Made by a program: the position numbers and the translations under genes. A stretch of 64,000 nucleotides of DNA from Natronorubrum aibiense (GTDB lineage Archaea; Halobacteriota; Halobacteria; Halobacteriales; Natrialbaceae): assembly GCF_009392895.1 (NCBI RefSeq), contig NZ_CP045488.1, positions 1,054,001 to 1,118,000 of the forward strand. Reading direction: 5' to 3'. The notes under the pieces were generated by a model, which was not told where the DNA came from, ran no database searches, and saw only the letters and a program-made list of their open reading frames with translations. The stretch's first letter is position 1. Every line of letters starts with the position of its first letter. Positions 37,479 to 45,203 of this stretch are shown here, piece after piece.

Positions 37479-38825
37479 ATGAACGACGACAACTCACGCG
37501 ACCTGTACGACCGGGCGCTCTCGGTAATGCCCGGCGGCGTCAACTCGGCAGTTCGAGCGGCGATCGAGCCCTATCCGTTCTTCGTCCAGAAAGGCGACGC
37601 GGGCCACGTCATCGACGCCGACGGCAACCGGTATATCGACTGGGTGATGGGGCTTGGCCCGCTGCTGCTGGGCCACAGCCTGCCCGACCAGGTACAGGCA
37701 GCCATCCAGCAACAGGCAAGCGCGGGACCGATGTACGGAACCCCGACGGAAGTCGAAGTCGACCTCGCGGAGTTCGTCGTCCGGCACGTCCCGAGCGTCG
37801 AGAAGATCCGCTTCGTGAACTCCGGCACCGAAGCGACCGTTTCGGCGGTCCGACTCGCCCGCGGCCACACCGGCCGCAACAAGATCGTCGTCATGCAGGG
37901 CGGCTACCACGGCGCTCAGGAGTCGACACTCGTCGAGGGCAACGCCGAGAACCCGGCCCCCTCCTCGGCGGGGATCCCACAGTCGTTCGCCGAACACACC
38001 CTCCCGGTCCCCTTCAACGACGAAGACGCCATGCGCGAGGTCTTCGAGGAACACGGTGACGACATCGCTGCGGTCCTCACCGAGCCGATTCTGGCCAACT
38101 ACGGCATCGTCCACCCCGAGGACGGCTATCACGAGTTCCTCCGGGAGCTCACGAACGAGCACGGCTCGCTGCTGATCTTCGACGAAGTGATCACCGGCTT
38201 CCGCGTCGGCGGGCTGGGCTGTGCCCAAAGCGAGTTCGGTATTACGCCAGATCTGACGACGTTCGGCAAAGTCATCGGCGGCGGCTTCCCCGTCGGCGCG
38301 ATCGGCGGCCGCGCCGAAATCATCGACGACTTCGCCCCCGCCGGCGACGTCTTCCAGGCCGGCACCTTCTCCGGTCACCCCGTCACGATGGCCGCCGGCC
38401 TCGAGACCCTGCAGTTCGCCGCCGAAAACGACGTCTACGGCCACGTCAACGGCCTCGGCGAGCGGCTTCGCAGCGGGCTGACCGACATCGTCGCCGATCA
38501 GGCACCCAGCTATACGGTCACCGGCACCGACAGCATGTTCAAGGTGATCTTCACTCGCGACGGGCCGGGCAAGGACTCGCTCGAGGAACAGTGTGCGGCG
38601 GGCTGTCGGCAGAACCCGACCTGTCCACGCTACGACTACTGTCCGAAAAACGCCGCCGGCGTCAAAAACGCCGAAACCGACCGCTGGCGGCGCGTCTTCT
38701 GGGGCCAGATGAAAGCGCAGGACGTCTTCCTCTCACAGAACCAGTTCGAGTGTCAGTTCGTCAGCTACGGCCACACCGACGAGGACGTCGAACGGACGCT
38801 CGAGGCGTACAAGCACGCACTGTGA
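37479..38825 (+). CDS. hemL: Glutamate-1-semialdehyde 2,1-aminomutase
   Basis: A 448-residue PLP enzyme making 5-aminolevulinate in the C5 pathway. The start [27 protein letters not shown] matches the family. The PLP lysine is Lys264 in TFGKVIGGG, with [10 protein letters not shown] upstream. The C-terminal portion contains a Cys-rich segment ([17 protein letters not shown]) usual in archaeal HemL. hemB lies 2.4 kb upstream, beyond amt. Confidence 0.96.
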   Translation: MNDDNSRDLYDRALSVMPGGVNSAVRAAIEPYPFFVQKGDAGHVIDADGNRYIDWVMGLGPLLLGHSLPDQVQAAIQQQASAGPMYGTPTEVEVDLAEFVVRHVPSVEKIRFVNSGTEATVSAVRLARGHTGRNKIVVMQGGYHGAQESTLVEGNAENPAPSSAGIPQSFAEHTLPVPFNDEDAMREVFEEHGDDIAAVLTEPILANYGIVHPEDGYHEFLRELTNEHGSLLIFDEVITGFRVGGLGCAQSEFGITPDLTTFGKVIGGGFPVGAIGGRAEIIDDFAPAGDVFQAGTFSGHPVTMAAGLETLQFAAENDVYGHVNGLGERLRSGLTDIVADQAPSYTVTGTDSMFKVIFTRDGPGKDSLEEQCAAGCRQNPTCPRYDYCPKNAAGVKNAETDRWRRVFWGQMKAQDVFLSQNQFECQFVSYGHTDEDVERTLEAYKHAL

Positions 38826-38936
38826 GCGGTCAGCAGGGCCAACTGGCAGCGAGACCGACGCGACGATGCTAGCGCAGGAATCGACAGCCGACCCCACCGC
38901 GAGCCGAACGGCCGTCGAAAGCGGCCGGATCCCGTC

Positions 38937-39611
38937 ATGACGCCACGCACCGACGGGATCGACTGGGCGCGACTCATCGAGCGACTGCTGTACCTGTTCC
39001 CACCGGTGATCGGGGTGGGAATCGTCGGCGTATTACAGGAGACGGAACCGGGTGTCCCTGGCCTCCAGTGGGGACTGTTTCTGGTCAGCAGTTTCGGGTA
39101 CACGTTCCTGACGATCGGGTTGCTCGTTGCCATCTTTTTCGACGCGCGACGGATTCGCCGACAACCGCGTGCGAGCGGGCACTGGACACCGAACCCGTGG
39201 CTCAACGCCGCGTTCGCACTCGTCTGGGCACCGGCGGCGGGCGTGTTCTATCTCCTTCGACGCCACAGGCGGTTCGGAACGCGACCGGGGTGGTCCGGCT
39301 GGTGGACCGTCGTGGCGCTTTCGCTCGCAGCGACGATGTTCGGTGCGCTCGCGGCAGGGATAGCCGTCCTGCTCGTGCTTCCGGGCCTGTTTCTGACCGC
39401 GATCGGAGTGGCTGGTGCGATCGCCTTCGGGACGTTTCCGATCGCGATCCATCAGGACGCCGCATACGTCAGCACGTACAGCACCGACTGGCGACCGAAC
39501 CCGGGACTCTACCTCGGAATCGCGTTTTTGAGTCTTTTCGTCCCCCCGTTACAGCCGATCGTTGCGGGCTACTACCTCCTCAAGCGGCGCAAGACGATGG
39601 AGCTGACGTGA
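38937..39611 (+). CDS. Polytopic membrane protein, unknown
   Basis: A 224-residue protein with about five or six predicted helices (LLYLFPPVIGVGIVGVLQ, WGLFLVSSFGYTFLTIGLLVAIFF, WLNAAFALVWAPAAGVFYLL, WWTVVALSLAATMFGALAAGIAVLLVLPG, LYLGIAFLSLFVPPLQPIVAGYYLL) and basic loops. No recognised family. It begins 112 bp after hemL. Confidence 0.72.
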   Translation: MTPRTDGIDWARLIERLLYLFPPVIGVGIVGVLQETEPGVPGLQWGLFLVSSFGYTFLTIGLLVAIFFDARRIRRQPRASGHWTPNPWLNAAFALVWAPAAGVFYLLRRHRRFGTRPGWSGWWTVVALSLAATMFGALAAGIAVLLVLPGLFLTAIGVAGAIAFGTFPIAIHQDAAYVSTYSTDWRPNPGLYLGIAFLSLFVPPLQPIVAGYYLLKRRKTMELT

Positions 39612-39776
39612 CTCGAGGGCTGGCGCGTGGTTCATACGGGCCGCTTGTACGCTACGTTCGTCCAACCACAGCACGGTCGCAGTCGTCCCAGTAATCGGCA
39701 CAGCAAGTCTTGGTCGAACTCGAGTTATAGAGATTTGAGGAGCGTGCGGCTTTAGCTGCAGGAGGATGTCAAGGAA

Positions 39777-40346
39777 TTAGTTCCCGTTGTCGTACTCGTA
39801 CTCGTGTTCGGGGTCCTCGACGCCTTCGGTGCGAGAACCGACCCAGGCACCGAGTGAAAGGCCGTAGACGAGATGTCCGGCGTGAAACAGCGCCAGTTCG
39901 TCCGTACCGAGTCGGATATCGAGCAACTCCTTCAACATGATCTGCGAACCGAACGCGGACAACGCCATTCCATAGACCGAGCCCCAGACGAGCCCGCGCT
40001 GCTCGGGTTCGATCGACCGCTCTGCGTCCTGCAGTGCGAACAGCGCGCCGAAAAGCGCCCCCGCCTGCACCCCGTAGAGCAGGTGCAAAGCGAGGCCGGC
40101 AATCGGATGGTCCGCCGGGTCGTCACCCGTCACATACTGGGCCCAGAAGTTCGCCGACGGCGGCAACGACCGTAAAATCGGGAGCCGGAACGCGGTCATG
40201 ATAAGCGTCGCGACGAACCCCGCCTGAAGCCCGCGAGCGGCAGCGTAGGCGGCGTGTTCTCCACGGGATTGGCTTTCGACCGCCTCGGGCCCTTCCCGCG
40301 GCTCACTCGTCGATCGCAACCGTCGTAATCGATCGGATACGGACAT
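39777..40346 (-). CDS. Membrane protein (DUF6789-like)
   Basis: A 189-residue protein starting MSVSDRLRRLRSTS. After a soluble acidic ~40 residues come four hydrophobic helices (AARGLQAGFVATLIMTAFRLPIL, IAGLALHLLYGVQAGALFGALFAL, GLVWGSVYGMALSAFGSQIML, LALFHAGHLVYGLSLGAWVG). The His-containing FHAGHLVYG segment and glycine-rich helices resemble the DUF6789 family of small haloarchaeal membrane proteins. Function unknown. A start at 40367 would add seven residues. Confidence 0.72.
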   Translation of the reverse strand: MSVSDRLRRLRSTSEPREGPEAVESQSRGEHAAYAAARGLQAGFVATLIMTAFRLPILRSLPPSANFWAQYVTGDDPADHPIAGLALHLLYGVQAGALFGALFALQDAERSIEPEQRGLVWGSVYGMALSAFGSQIMLKELLDIRLGTDELALFHAGHLVYGLSLGAWVGSRTEGVEDPEHEYEYDNGN

Positions 40347-40460
40347 AGTTCTCTCGAGCCCATACATCCCACGAGGAGCGACTTAACGCTCGGGCGCGCG
40401 GCTGACGGCTTGCCGTGCACTGGTGTCGGTATCCGGGACGGCCAGACGCGCTATGAAGTA

Positions 40461-40481
40461 CCTCGGGGACAAGCCCCGAGG
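40461..40481. repeat. Palindrome, copy 1 of 2
   Basis: CCTCGGGG-ACAAG-CCCCGAGG, an 8-bp stem. The same palindrome recurs at 40781-40801 with a single loop change, and both are flanked by GCTTCAC on one side. Paired palindromes of this kind delimit IS200/IS605-derived elements. Confidence 0.7.
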
Positions 40482-40780
40482 CTTCACCGTTTTGTCCATG
40501 TCGCCCAGAAATGGGCGGATGGACGCAGGTGAATTTAATTCCCCTCGACCTTCCCGAACTGGGTCGGTTGGAATTACCACCCGAACACCTCGCTGGTGTC
40601 CGTGAGGGTCGGTCGCTCCACCACGACCCGACAACTCCCGTCTCACCGCCAGTGGCGGGTTTTGAGAGGAGTCGCATTCCATCAGCCAAACGACCGCTTC
40701 ATATTGAGGTCTTCAATATCCTTCGCGGTCGTTACCCTATGCGACGAGACGTGGTTTGTTACATATTTGACGGGCTTCAC

Positions 40781-40801
40781 CCTCGGGGTCAAGCCCCGAG
40801 G
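40781..40801. repeat. Palindrome, copy 2 of 2
   Basis: CCTCGGGG-TCAAG-CCCCGAGG, same stem as copy 1, 320 bp away in direct register. Confidence 0.7.
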
Positions 40802-41159
40802 CACTCGCCCTGTTCAGTCTGTAGATACTCCGTTTGCTCGCTCAGTTCGAACTGGGACCATGGTAACGGTCGAGGCGAAATTCGAGCGCACACTGTCCTC
40901 GAGGCCGTCGAGACGGTTTGCGAAGAGTGATCGGCGCCGTCGTGATCCGTCTCCCCGCGTCGGTGCGACGCGCTCGATACCCTATCTGTCTCGTTCGATT
41001 TCGACATCGTTCGAGTTTTGCGGTGTGCTGACGATAAACGTCCAGAATACAATCGTCTTCGATCGACTAAACCTCTCATTGGCCAAGTTTCTGGACTAAC
41101 GTCCGGGAATATTGCACTTTCCGATACGGACGTGGAGGTTGGGTTGGTAGGATTCGGTA

Positions 41160-41516
41160 ATGGACGCCGACGTACCGACCGAGTGGCACAGCGACGCGTG
41201 TCGGACATATACCCCAGCCGACAGCGACCGAGAACTACGGTATCAAACGTATCAGCACGAATCAGGAGATATCCGGCTGAAAGTCGCGCCGGCGTCGCTC
41301 GACGGCGATGACCACCCCGGCTACGCGCTGACCGCAACGACGTATCCCGGACTCGATCTCTCCGAGACGATCCGCATCAGAGTCGTCCTCACGTTCGATC
41401 GCTGCGATCGAATCGCGATCCAGTTTATGAACCTCTTCTCGGCCAGTTACGATGGCCCCGGCTCGCTCGAGGACGCCCTCGAGTACGCGTCTCATCGAAC
41501 GCGAGAGCACCGATAA
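41160..41516 (+). CDS. Hypothetical protein, haloarchaeal
   Basis: A 118-residue acidic soluble protein starting MDADVPTEWHSDACRTYTPA, with no family I can name. Alternating hydrophobic strands (YALTATTYPGLDLSETIRIRVVLTFDRCDRIAIQFM) suggest a beta-rich fold, and the tail SLEDALEYASHRTREHR is helical. Codon use and acidity are like the neighbours, so it is probably real. Confidence 0.65.
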   Translation: MDADVPTEWHSDACRTYTPADSDRELRYQTYQHESGDIRLKVAPASLDGDDHPGYALTATTYPGLDLSETIRIRVVLTFDRCDRIAIQFMNLFSASYDGPGSLEDALEYASHRTREHR

Positions 41517-41533
41517 CGCTCGAGTTACCACCC

Positions 41534-41556
41534 CTCACGGGAGCCTATCCCGTGAG
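41534..41556. terminator. Stem-loop downstream of the hypothetical gene
   Basis: CTCACGGG-AGCCTAT-CCCGTGAG, an 8-bp perfect stem 18 bp after the stop at 41516. A transcript-ending or RNA-stabilising role is plausible; an AT-rich run follows from 41577. Confidence 0.4.
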
Positions 41557-41616
41557 TGGATTTCTCGATAACGGTCTTTAGTTTACAATATCAAAACTAT
41601 ATTTGGCAAATCATAA

Positions 41617-41778
41617 ATGGCGCACGACCCAACAGTTCGTATGGCAGCCGGAAAACCGACCGATCCGATCGAGTTCGAACCCGCTGACGAGACCGACGTT
41701 CCAGTCTACCTCCCCGGTACACCCACGCTGGGCTTCACACGCTTTCTCGAGCGATTTTACGACGAGTTCGTTCGCTGA
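41617..41778 (+). CDS. Small hypothetical protein, 53 aa
   Basis: A 53-residue protein: MAHDPTVRMAAGKPTD, an acidic middle, VYLPGTPTLGFTRFLERFYDEF. A TTTACAATAT box lies ~30 bp upstream of the ATG and CTATATTT is nearer (41597-41604), so transcription is likely; a second ATG at 41641 may be the true start. Acidic composition and the aromatic C-terminus look like a real haloarchaeal small protein. Its last 22 bp overlap the 3' end of the convergent molybdopterin oxidoreductase gene. Confidence 0.5.
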   Translation: MAHDPTVRMAAGKPTDPIEFEPADETDVPVYLPGTPTLGFTRFLERFYDEFVR

Positions 41779-43943
41779 TTCGACGGCAAACGCGATTTGG
41801 CGGCCAGTTCACGACTCGCTGAGCGATCGCGAGGACCCAGCGTCTCGAGTCGCACGGCACACTGTTTGAGGTTGGGCTCGCTCGAGCGTGGGTCGACGTC
41901 GGAGAGGGTGAGCTCGTTGACCGCGGGGTGGTGGATTGGCAGCCAGACGACGCCCTCGGGGACTGACGCGTCCGGTTCGATGCAAGCGATGATCGACCCG
42001 CGTCGGGAGACGATCCGTCCGTACCGTTTGTGGCCGCCACCGTCGACGTCGCAGCCGCGTGCATCGGCGACGACGTCTACAGTTTCGGGGGAGAGCCGCG
42101 CCGTCGGCGCCTCGGCCGTCTCGTTCCTGACACCCGTGTTGTACGCGTCCGAACGGCGTGCCGTCGTCAGCGTGAGCGGGTAGGCGTCGTCGGTCGACTC
42201 CGGCAGCGCCTGCGTGTCGCCCGTCGAAAATCGCGCACGACCGGATGGCGTCGGAAACGACCACGATTCGCCGTCGTTCCCGGCTTCGGAACGGGCCTCG
42301 TCACCGGGCGTCGAGCGCTCGTAGTAGCGATAGCCGGCCGAGTCGTCGGGTTCGGGTGCGGGCCATCGGACCGCCGGTTCGGCCTCGAGACGGTCGTAGC
42401 TGATCCCCGAGAGATCCGCGGCGGCGCCGGCAGTCAGCGCTGCCAACTCGTCGAAGACGGCCGCGGGTTCGAGTGGGTCGTCGAACAGGTCCGGAACGAG
42501 TCGGTCGGCGAGGTTTCCGATTATTTCGAGGTCGGGTCTGGTGGCCCCCGCTGGCACCGTCGCGGCGCGAACGCGTGAGACGGTCCGTTCCATGTTGATC
42601 GTCGTTCCCGACGACTCGCCCCACGTCGCCGCTGGCAGGACGACGTCGGCGAGGGCGACCGTGTCGGTGTGGAAGGCATCCTGCACGACGAGAAAGGCGT
42701 CCTCGAGTCGCTCGCGGACGTACGTCGCGTCGGGCATCCCGGCGGCGGGATTCGTCGCGACCGCGTAGACGGCCGCGATGTCGTCGCCGATGGCGTCGAT
42801 GGTACCAACCGGACCGGGGCCGGGGTCGTCGGGGAACCGTGACGGCGGAACGTTCCACGCGGCGGCGACGTCGGCGCGGACGTTCGAGTCGGTAAACGGC
42901 CGGTGGCCGGGCCACGTCCCTTTCGACGAGCAGACGCGGGCTCCCATCGAGTTCGCCTGCCCGGTCAGCGAGAACGGCCCCGAGCCGGGACGGAGATTGC
43001 CCGTCGCCAGACAGAGATCGATCAACGCGCCCGCGGCCACCGTGCCGTTGACGCTCTGGTTGATTCCCATCCCCCAGTAGAGCAGTGTGGGGGCCTCGAG
43101 CGCCTCGGCGAGTCGGTCGACGTCCACAAGCGAGACGCCGGCGGCGTCGGCCGCGCTCGCGGCGTCGGGCAGTCGCTCATGCAGGTCATCGAAACCATCA
43201 GTCGCCGCAGCGACGAACGCCTCGTCGACGCGACCCGTTTCCACGATGCGGGCGAGCACGGCGCGGGCGAGGTCGACATCGCTGCCCGGCTCGAGTGGGA
43301 CGTGGTAATCCGCGGCCGCGGCGGTCTCGCTTGCGATCGGGTCGACCACGAGCAGTTCGGCGCCGTCCTTGGCGGCAGACTGTGCGATCCACCGGAACAG
43401 TACGGGGTGGGCGACGGCCGGATTCGCCCCCCAGACGAGATGGGTGTCGGCGTCTGGAATGTCGTCGTACGTCGGCGGCGGTGCGTCGCTGCCGAACGCA
43501 TCGTAGTAGGCGGTGACCGCCGACGCCATACACAGCGTCGTGTTCGCGTCGTAGTATCGAGTGCCGAAGCCGCCGCGGGCGAGTTTGCCCAGCGCGTAGG
43601 CCGCTTCGTTAGTCTGCTGGCCGCTGCCCAGCACGGCGACGCCGTCTGGACCCGTCTCGAGTGCTCGCTCGAGGCCGGTAGCCGCCCGCTCGAGTGCCGT
43701 CTCCCAGGTTGTCGGGGCCAGTTCGCCGTCGCGTCGCACGAGCGGCCGGTGGACTCGCGTGCCGTTCGGGTCGACAGTCTCGCCGATCCCGCGCCGACAG
43801 GCGAGACCGTCGGTAACCGGGTGGTCGAGGTCGCCGCGGACGCGCTCGAGGGCGGTGCCCTTCTCGTCGGATTGTTGGACGAGTCCACAGCCGACCGCAC
43901 ACCGCATACACGTCGTCGGGACGCGCTCGGTCACGGGAACCAC
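41757..43943 (-). CDS. NasA-like assimilatory nitrate reductase (molybdopterin oxidoreductase)
   Basis: A 728-residue enzyme of the DMSO reductase superfamily. Four N-terminal cysteines (12, 15, 19, 49; CMRCAVGCG...ACRRG) bind a [4Fe-4S] cluster, followed by molybdopterin-binding segments (LVWGANPAVAHPV, LLYWGMGINQSVNGT, GQANSMGARVCSS, TNPAAGMPDA, VLPAATWGESSGTTINMERTVSR) and a C-terminal MoCo-binding domain. The pattern is that of NasA-type assimilatory nitrate reductase, cytoplasmic and without a Tat signal. Other superfamily members, such as formate dehydrogenase, cannot be excluded; no nitrite reductase or transporter gene is adjacent. Confidence 0.8.
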   Translation of the reverse strand: MVPVTERVPTTCMRCAVGCGLVQQSDEKGTALERVRGDLDHPVTDGLACRRGIGETVDPNGTRVHRPLVRRDGELAPTTWETALERAATGLERALETGPDGVAVLGSGQQTNEAAYALGKLARGGFGTRYYDANTTLCMASAVTAYYDAFGSDAPPPTYDDIPDADTHLVWGANPAVAHPVLFRWIAQSAAKDGAELLVVDPIASETAAAADYHVPLEPGSDVDLARAVLARIVETGRVDEAFVAAATDGFDDLHERLPDAASAADAAGVSLVDVDRLAEALEAPTLLYWGMGINQSVNGTVAAGALIDLCLATGNLRPGSGPFSLTGQANSMGARVCSSKGTWPGHRPFTDSNVRADVAAAWNVPPSRFPDDPGPGPVGTIDAIGDDIAAVYAVATNPAAGMPDATYVRERLEDAFLVVQDAFHTDTVALADVVLPAATWGESSGTTINMERTVSRVRAATVPAGATRPDLEIIGNLADRLVPDLFDDPLEPAAVFDELAALTAGAAADLSGISYDRLEAEPAVRWPAPEPDDSAGYRYYERSTPGDEARSEAGNDGESWSFPTPSGRARFSTGDTQALPESTDDAYPLTLTTARRSDAYNTGVRNETAEAPTARLSPETVDVVADARGCDVDGGGHKRYGRIVSRRGSIIACIEPDASVPEGVVWLPIHHPAVNELTLSDVDPRSSEPNLKQCAVRLETLGPRDRSASRELAAKSRLPSNQRTNSS

Positions 43944-44113
43944 CGTCTATCCGGGTGGGCGTGATCCGTGGTCTCTCTCATGGCGAACTCGAGACTCGAG
44001 GTCAAACTCCCGCTCACAGCGTCGTGTATGGCGACAGCCACTAAACCGTACTCGGTTACACGCCGACGAAGGCACAAAAATCGGGGTACAGCTAACCGAA
44101 TCGGCCACGGCCA

Positions 44114-45061
44114 CTACCGCCCGACCCATTTCAGGACGAGCAACGTTCCCTCGAACAGCAAGATCATGGTGATCGCGACGAGGATGGGGGCCATCATCGT
44201 TGGGTCCATCGTGAACATGAACGACAGCCCCGCGAAGGCCGCCCAGAAGTAGAGTCGCTTCTGGGCCAGCCAGCGACGGGTCGTCACGCCCATCATGATC
44301 GCGAGCATGATAAACAGCGGAATCTGGAAGACGACGGCGAGGAAGCCGATCAGCGTGATGATCAGGTTGAACGTGTCGCCGAGCGCGTAGGCGATGTTCG
44401 CGCTACCTTCGGCGTAGAACGTGAAATACTGGAACAACACCGGTAGGACGAGGATGTACGAAAACAGCATGCCGACACCCGCGAGCACGACGCTCGTCGG
44501 CACGGCCGCGAGGTAGTACTTGCGCTCGTGGGGATACAGCCCCGGCCGCATGAACAGGTAACACTGGTAGACGAACATCGGCAGCGCGACCATAATTCCC
44601 AGCAGCGCCGAGAGCTTGATGCGCGTCAGCCACAGCTCGAGTGGGTGGTAGACGTGTGGCGGCGGCACCTCCTCGACGGCGTAGGGAAACACGTTGAACC
44701 AGATGTGCTCGAGGGCCTGGGATGCCCACAACAGCCCGATCGCGGTGCCAGCCGCGCCGACCAGCAAGACGACGGCGAGCCGTAGGACCATCTCCTCGAT
44801 GTGGTCAGCAAGCGGCATCTCCTCGTCGTCCGGCGGCGTCGAGATGCCGCCGACATCGTCATCGGGGTCGGGATACTCGGGCTCACCGCCGTGTTCGTGG
44901 TGGTCACCGACGACACCCTCGCCGTCCGTTTCGACCGGGTACTCGGATTCACCACCGCTCTCGTCGGCGGTCGGCGGCCGCTCGTCTGGAGATTCTCCTG
45001 ACTCTGCGGAGTTATCGACGGGATCTTCGGCGTCTCCACCGTCGGCCGACTGGTCCGACAT
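44114..45061 (-). CDS. tatC: Twin-arginine translocase subunit TatC (TatCo type)
   Basis: A 315-residue TatC, the receptor of the Tat export pathway. The N-terminal ~95 residues form a very acidic cytoplasmic extension (Glu/Asp/Gly/Pro). Six transmembrane helices then follow with conserved TatC features: ADHIEEMVLRL at the start, LSALLGIMVALPMFVYQCYLFMRPGLYPHERKYY and FNLIITLIGFLAVVFQIPLF. This matches TatCo of other haloarchaea. It is divergent from the larger TatC gene. A TATA-like GCCTATAACC (minus strand, 45086-45095) is 29 bp upstream of the ATG. Confidence 0.93.
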   Translation of the reverse strand: MSDQSADGGDAEDPVDNSAESGESPDERPPTADESGGESEYPVETDGEGVVGDHHEHGGEPEYPDPDDDVGGISTPPDDEEMPLADHIEEMVLRLAVVLLVGAAGTAIGLLWASQALEHIWFNVFPYAVEEVPPPHVYHPLELWLTRIKLSALLGIMVALPMFVYQCYLFMRPGLYPHERKYYLAAVPTSVVLAGVGMLFSYILVLPVLFQYFTFYAEGSANIAYALGDTFNLIITLIGFLAVVFQIPLFIMLAIMMGVTTRRWLAQKRLYFWAAFAGLSFMFTMDPTMMAPILVAITMILLFEGTLLVLKWVGR

Positions 45062-45203
45062 CTACCGAGACATAGAACCGCCAGCGGTTATAGGCCTTTT
45101 TCTTACGAGCACTTGCCGAGAGCCACGCGCACTCGAAATCGACGATTAGGACACGCTCACTCGAAAGGTTGATAACTGGATGTCAGTTACCCACAGCCAG
45201 TAA

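Larger units (their letters stand above)
40461..40801. mobile_element. Possible miniature IS200/IS605-type element
   Basis: A ~340-bp segment bounded by two identical-stem palindromes, with no coding sequence of its own. Haloarchaea carry palindrome-associated transposable elements (PATEs) derived from IS200/IS605 family transposons, which this resembles. The internal reading frames give only short fragments, possibly a degraded tnpB tail. True ends cannot be placed from one copy. Confidence 0.35.
40347..41159. other. Gene-poor region with palindromes
   Basis: An 813-bp stretch with open frames in several phases but none with haloarchaeal codon or amino-acid character. It holds two near-identical palindromes 320 bp apart (40461-40481 and 40781-40801), which suggests a small non-autonomous transposable element. 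The part from 40802 to 41159 shows nothing I can interpret. Confidence 0.5.

Noticed and set aside
40303-40689. Minus-strand open frame upstream of the DUF6789-like gene
   Set aside because: Arg/Ser/Gly-rich and overlapping the palindrome; the shorter start at 40346 belongs to a different frame and gives a sensible membrane protein.
40511-40930. Open frame across the palindrome region
   Set aside because: Its codon and amino-acid use is not haloarchaeal, and it runs through a palindrome; more likely mobile-element debris than a gene.
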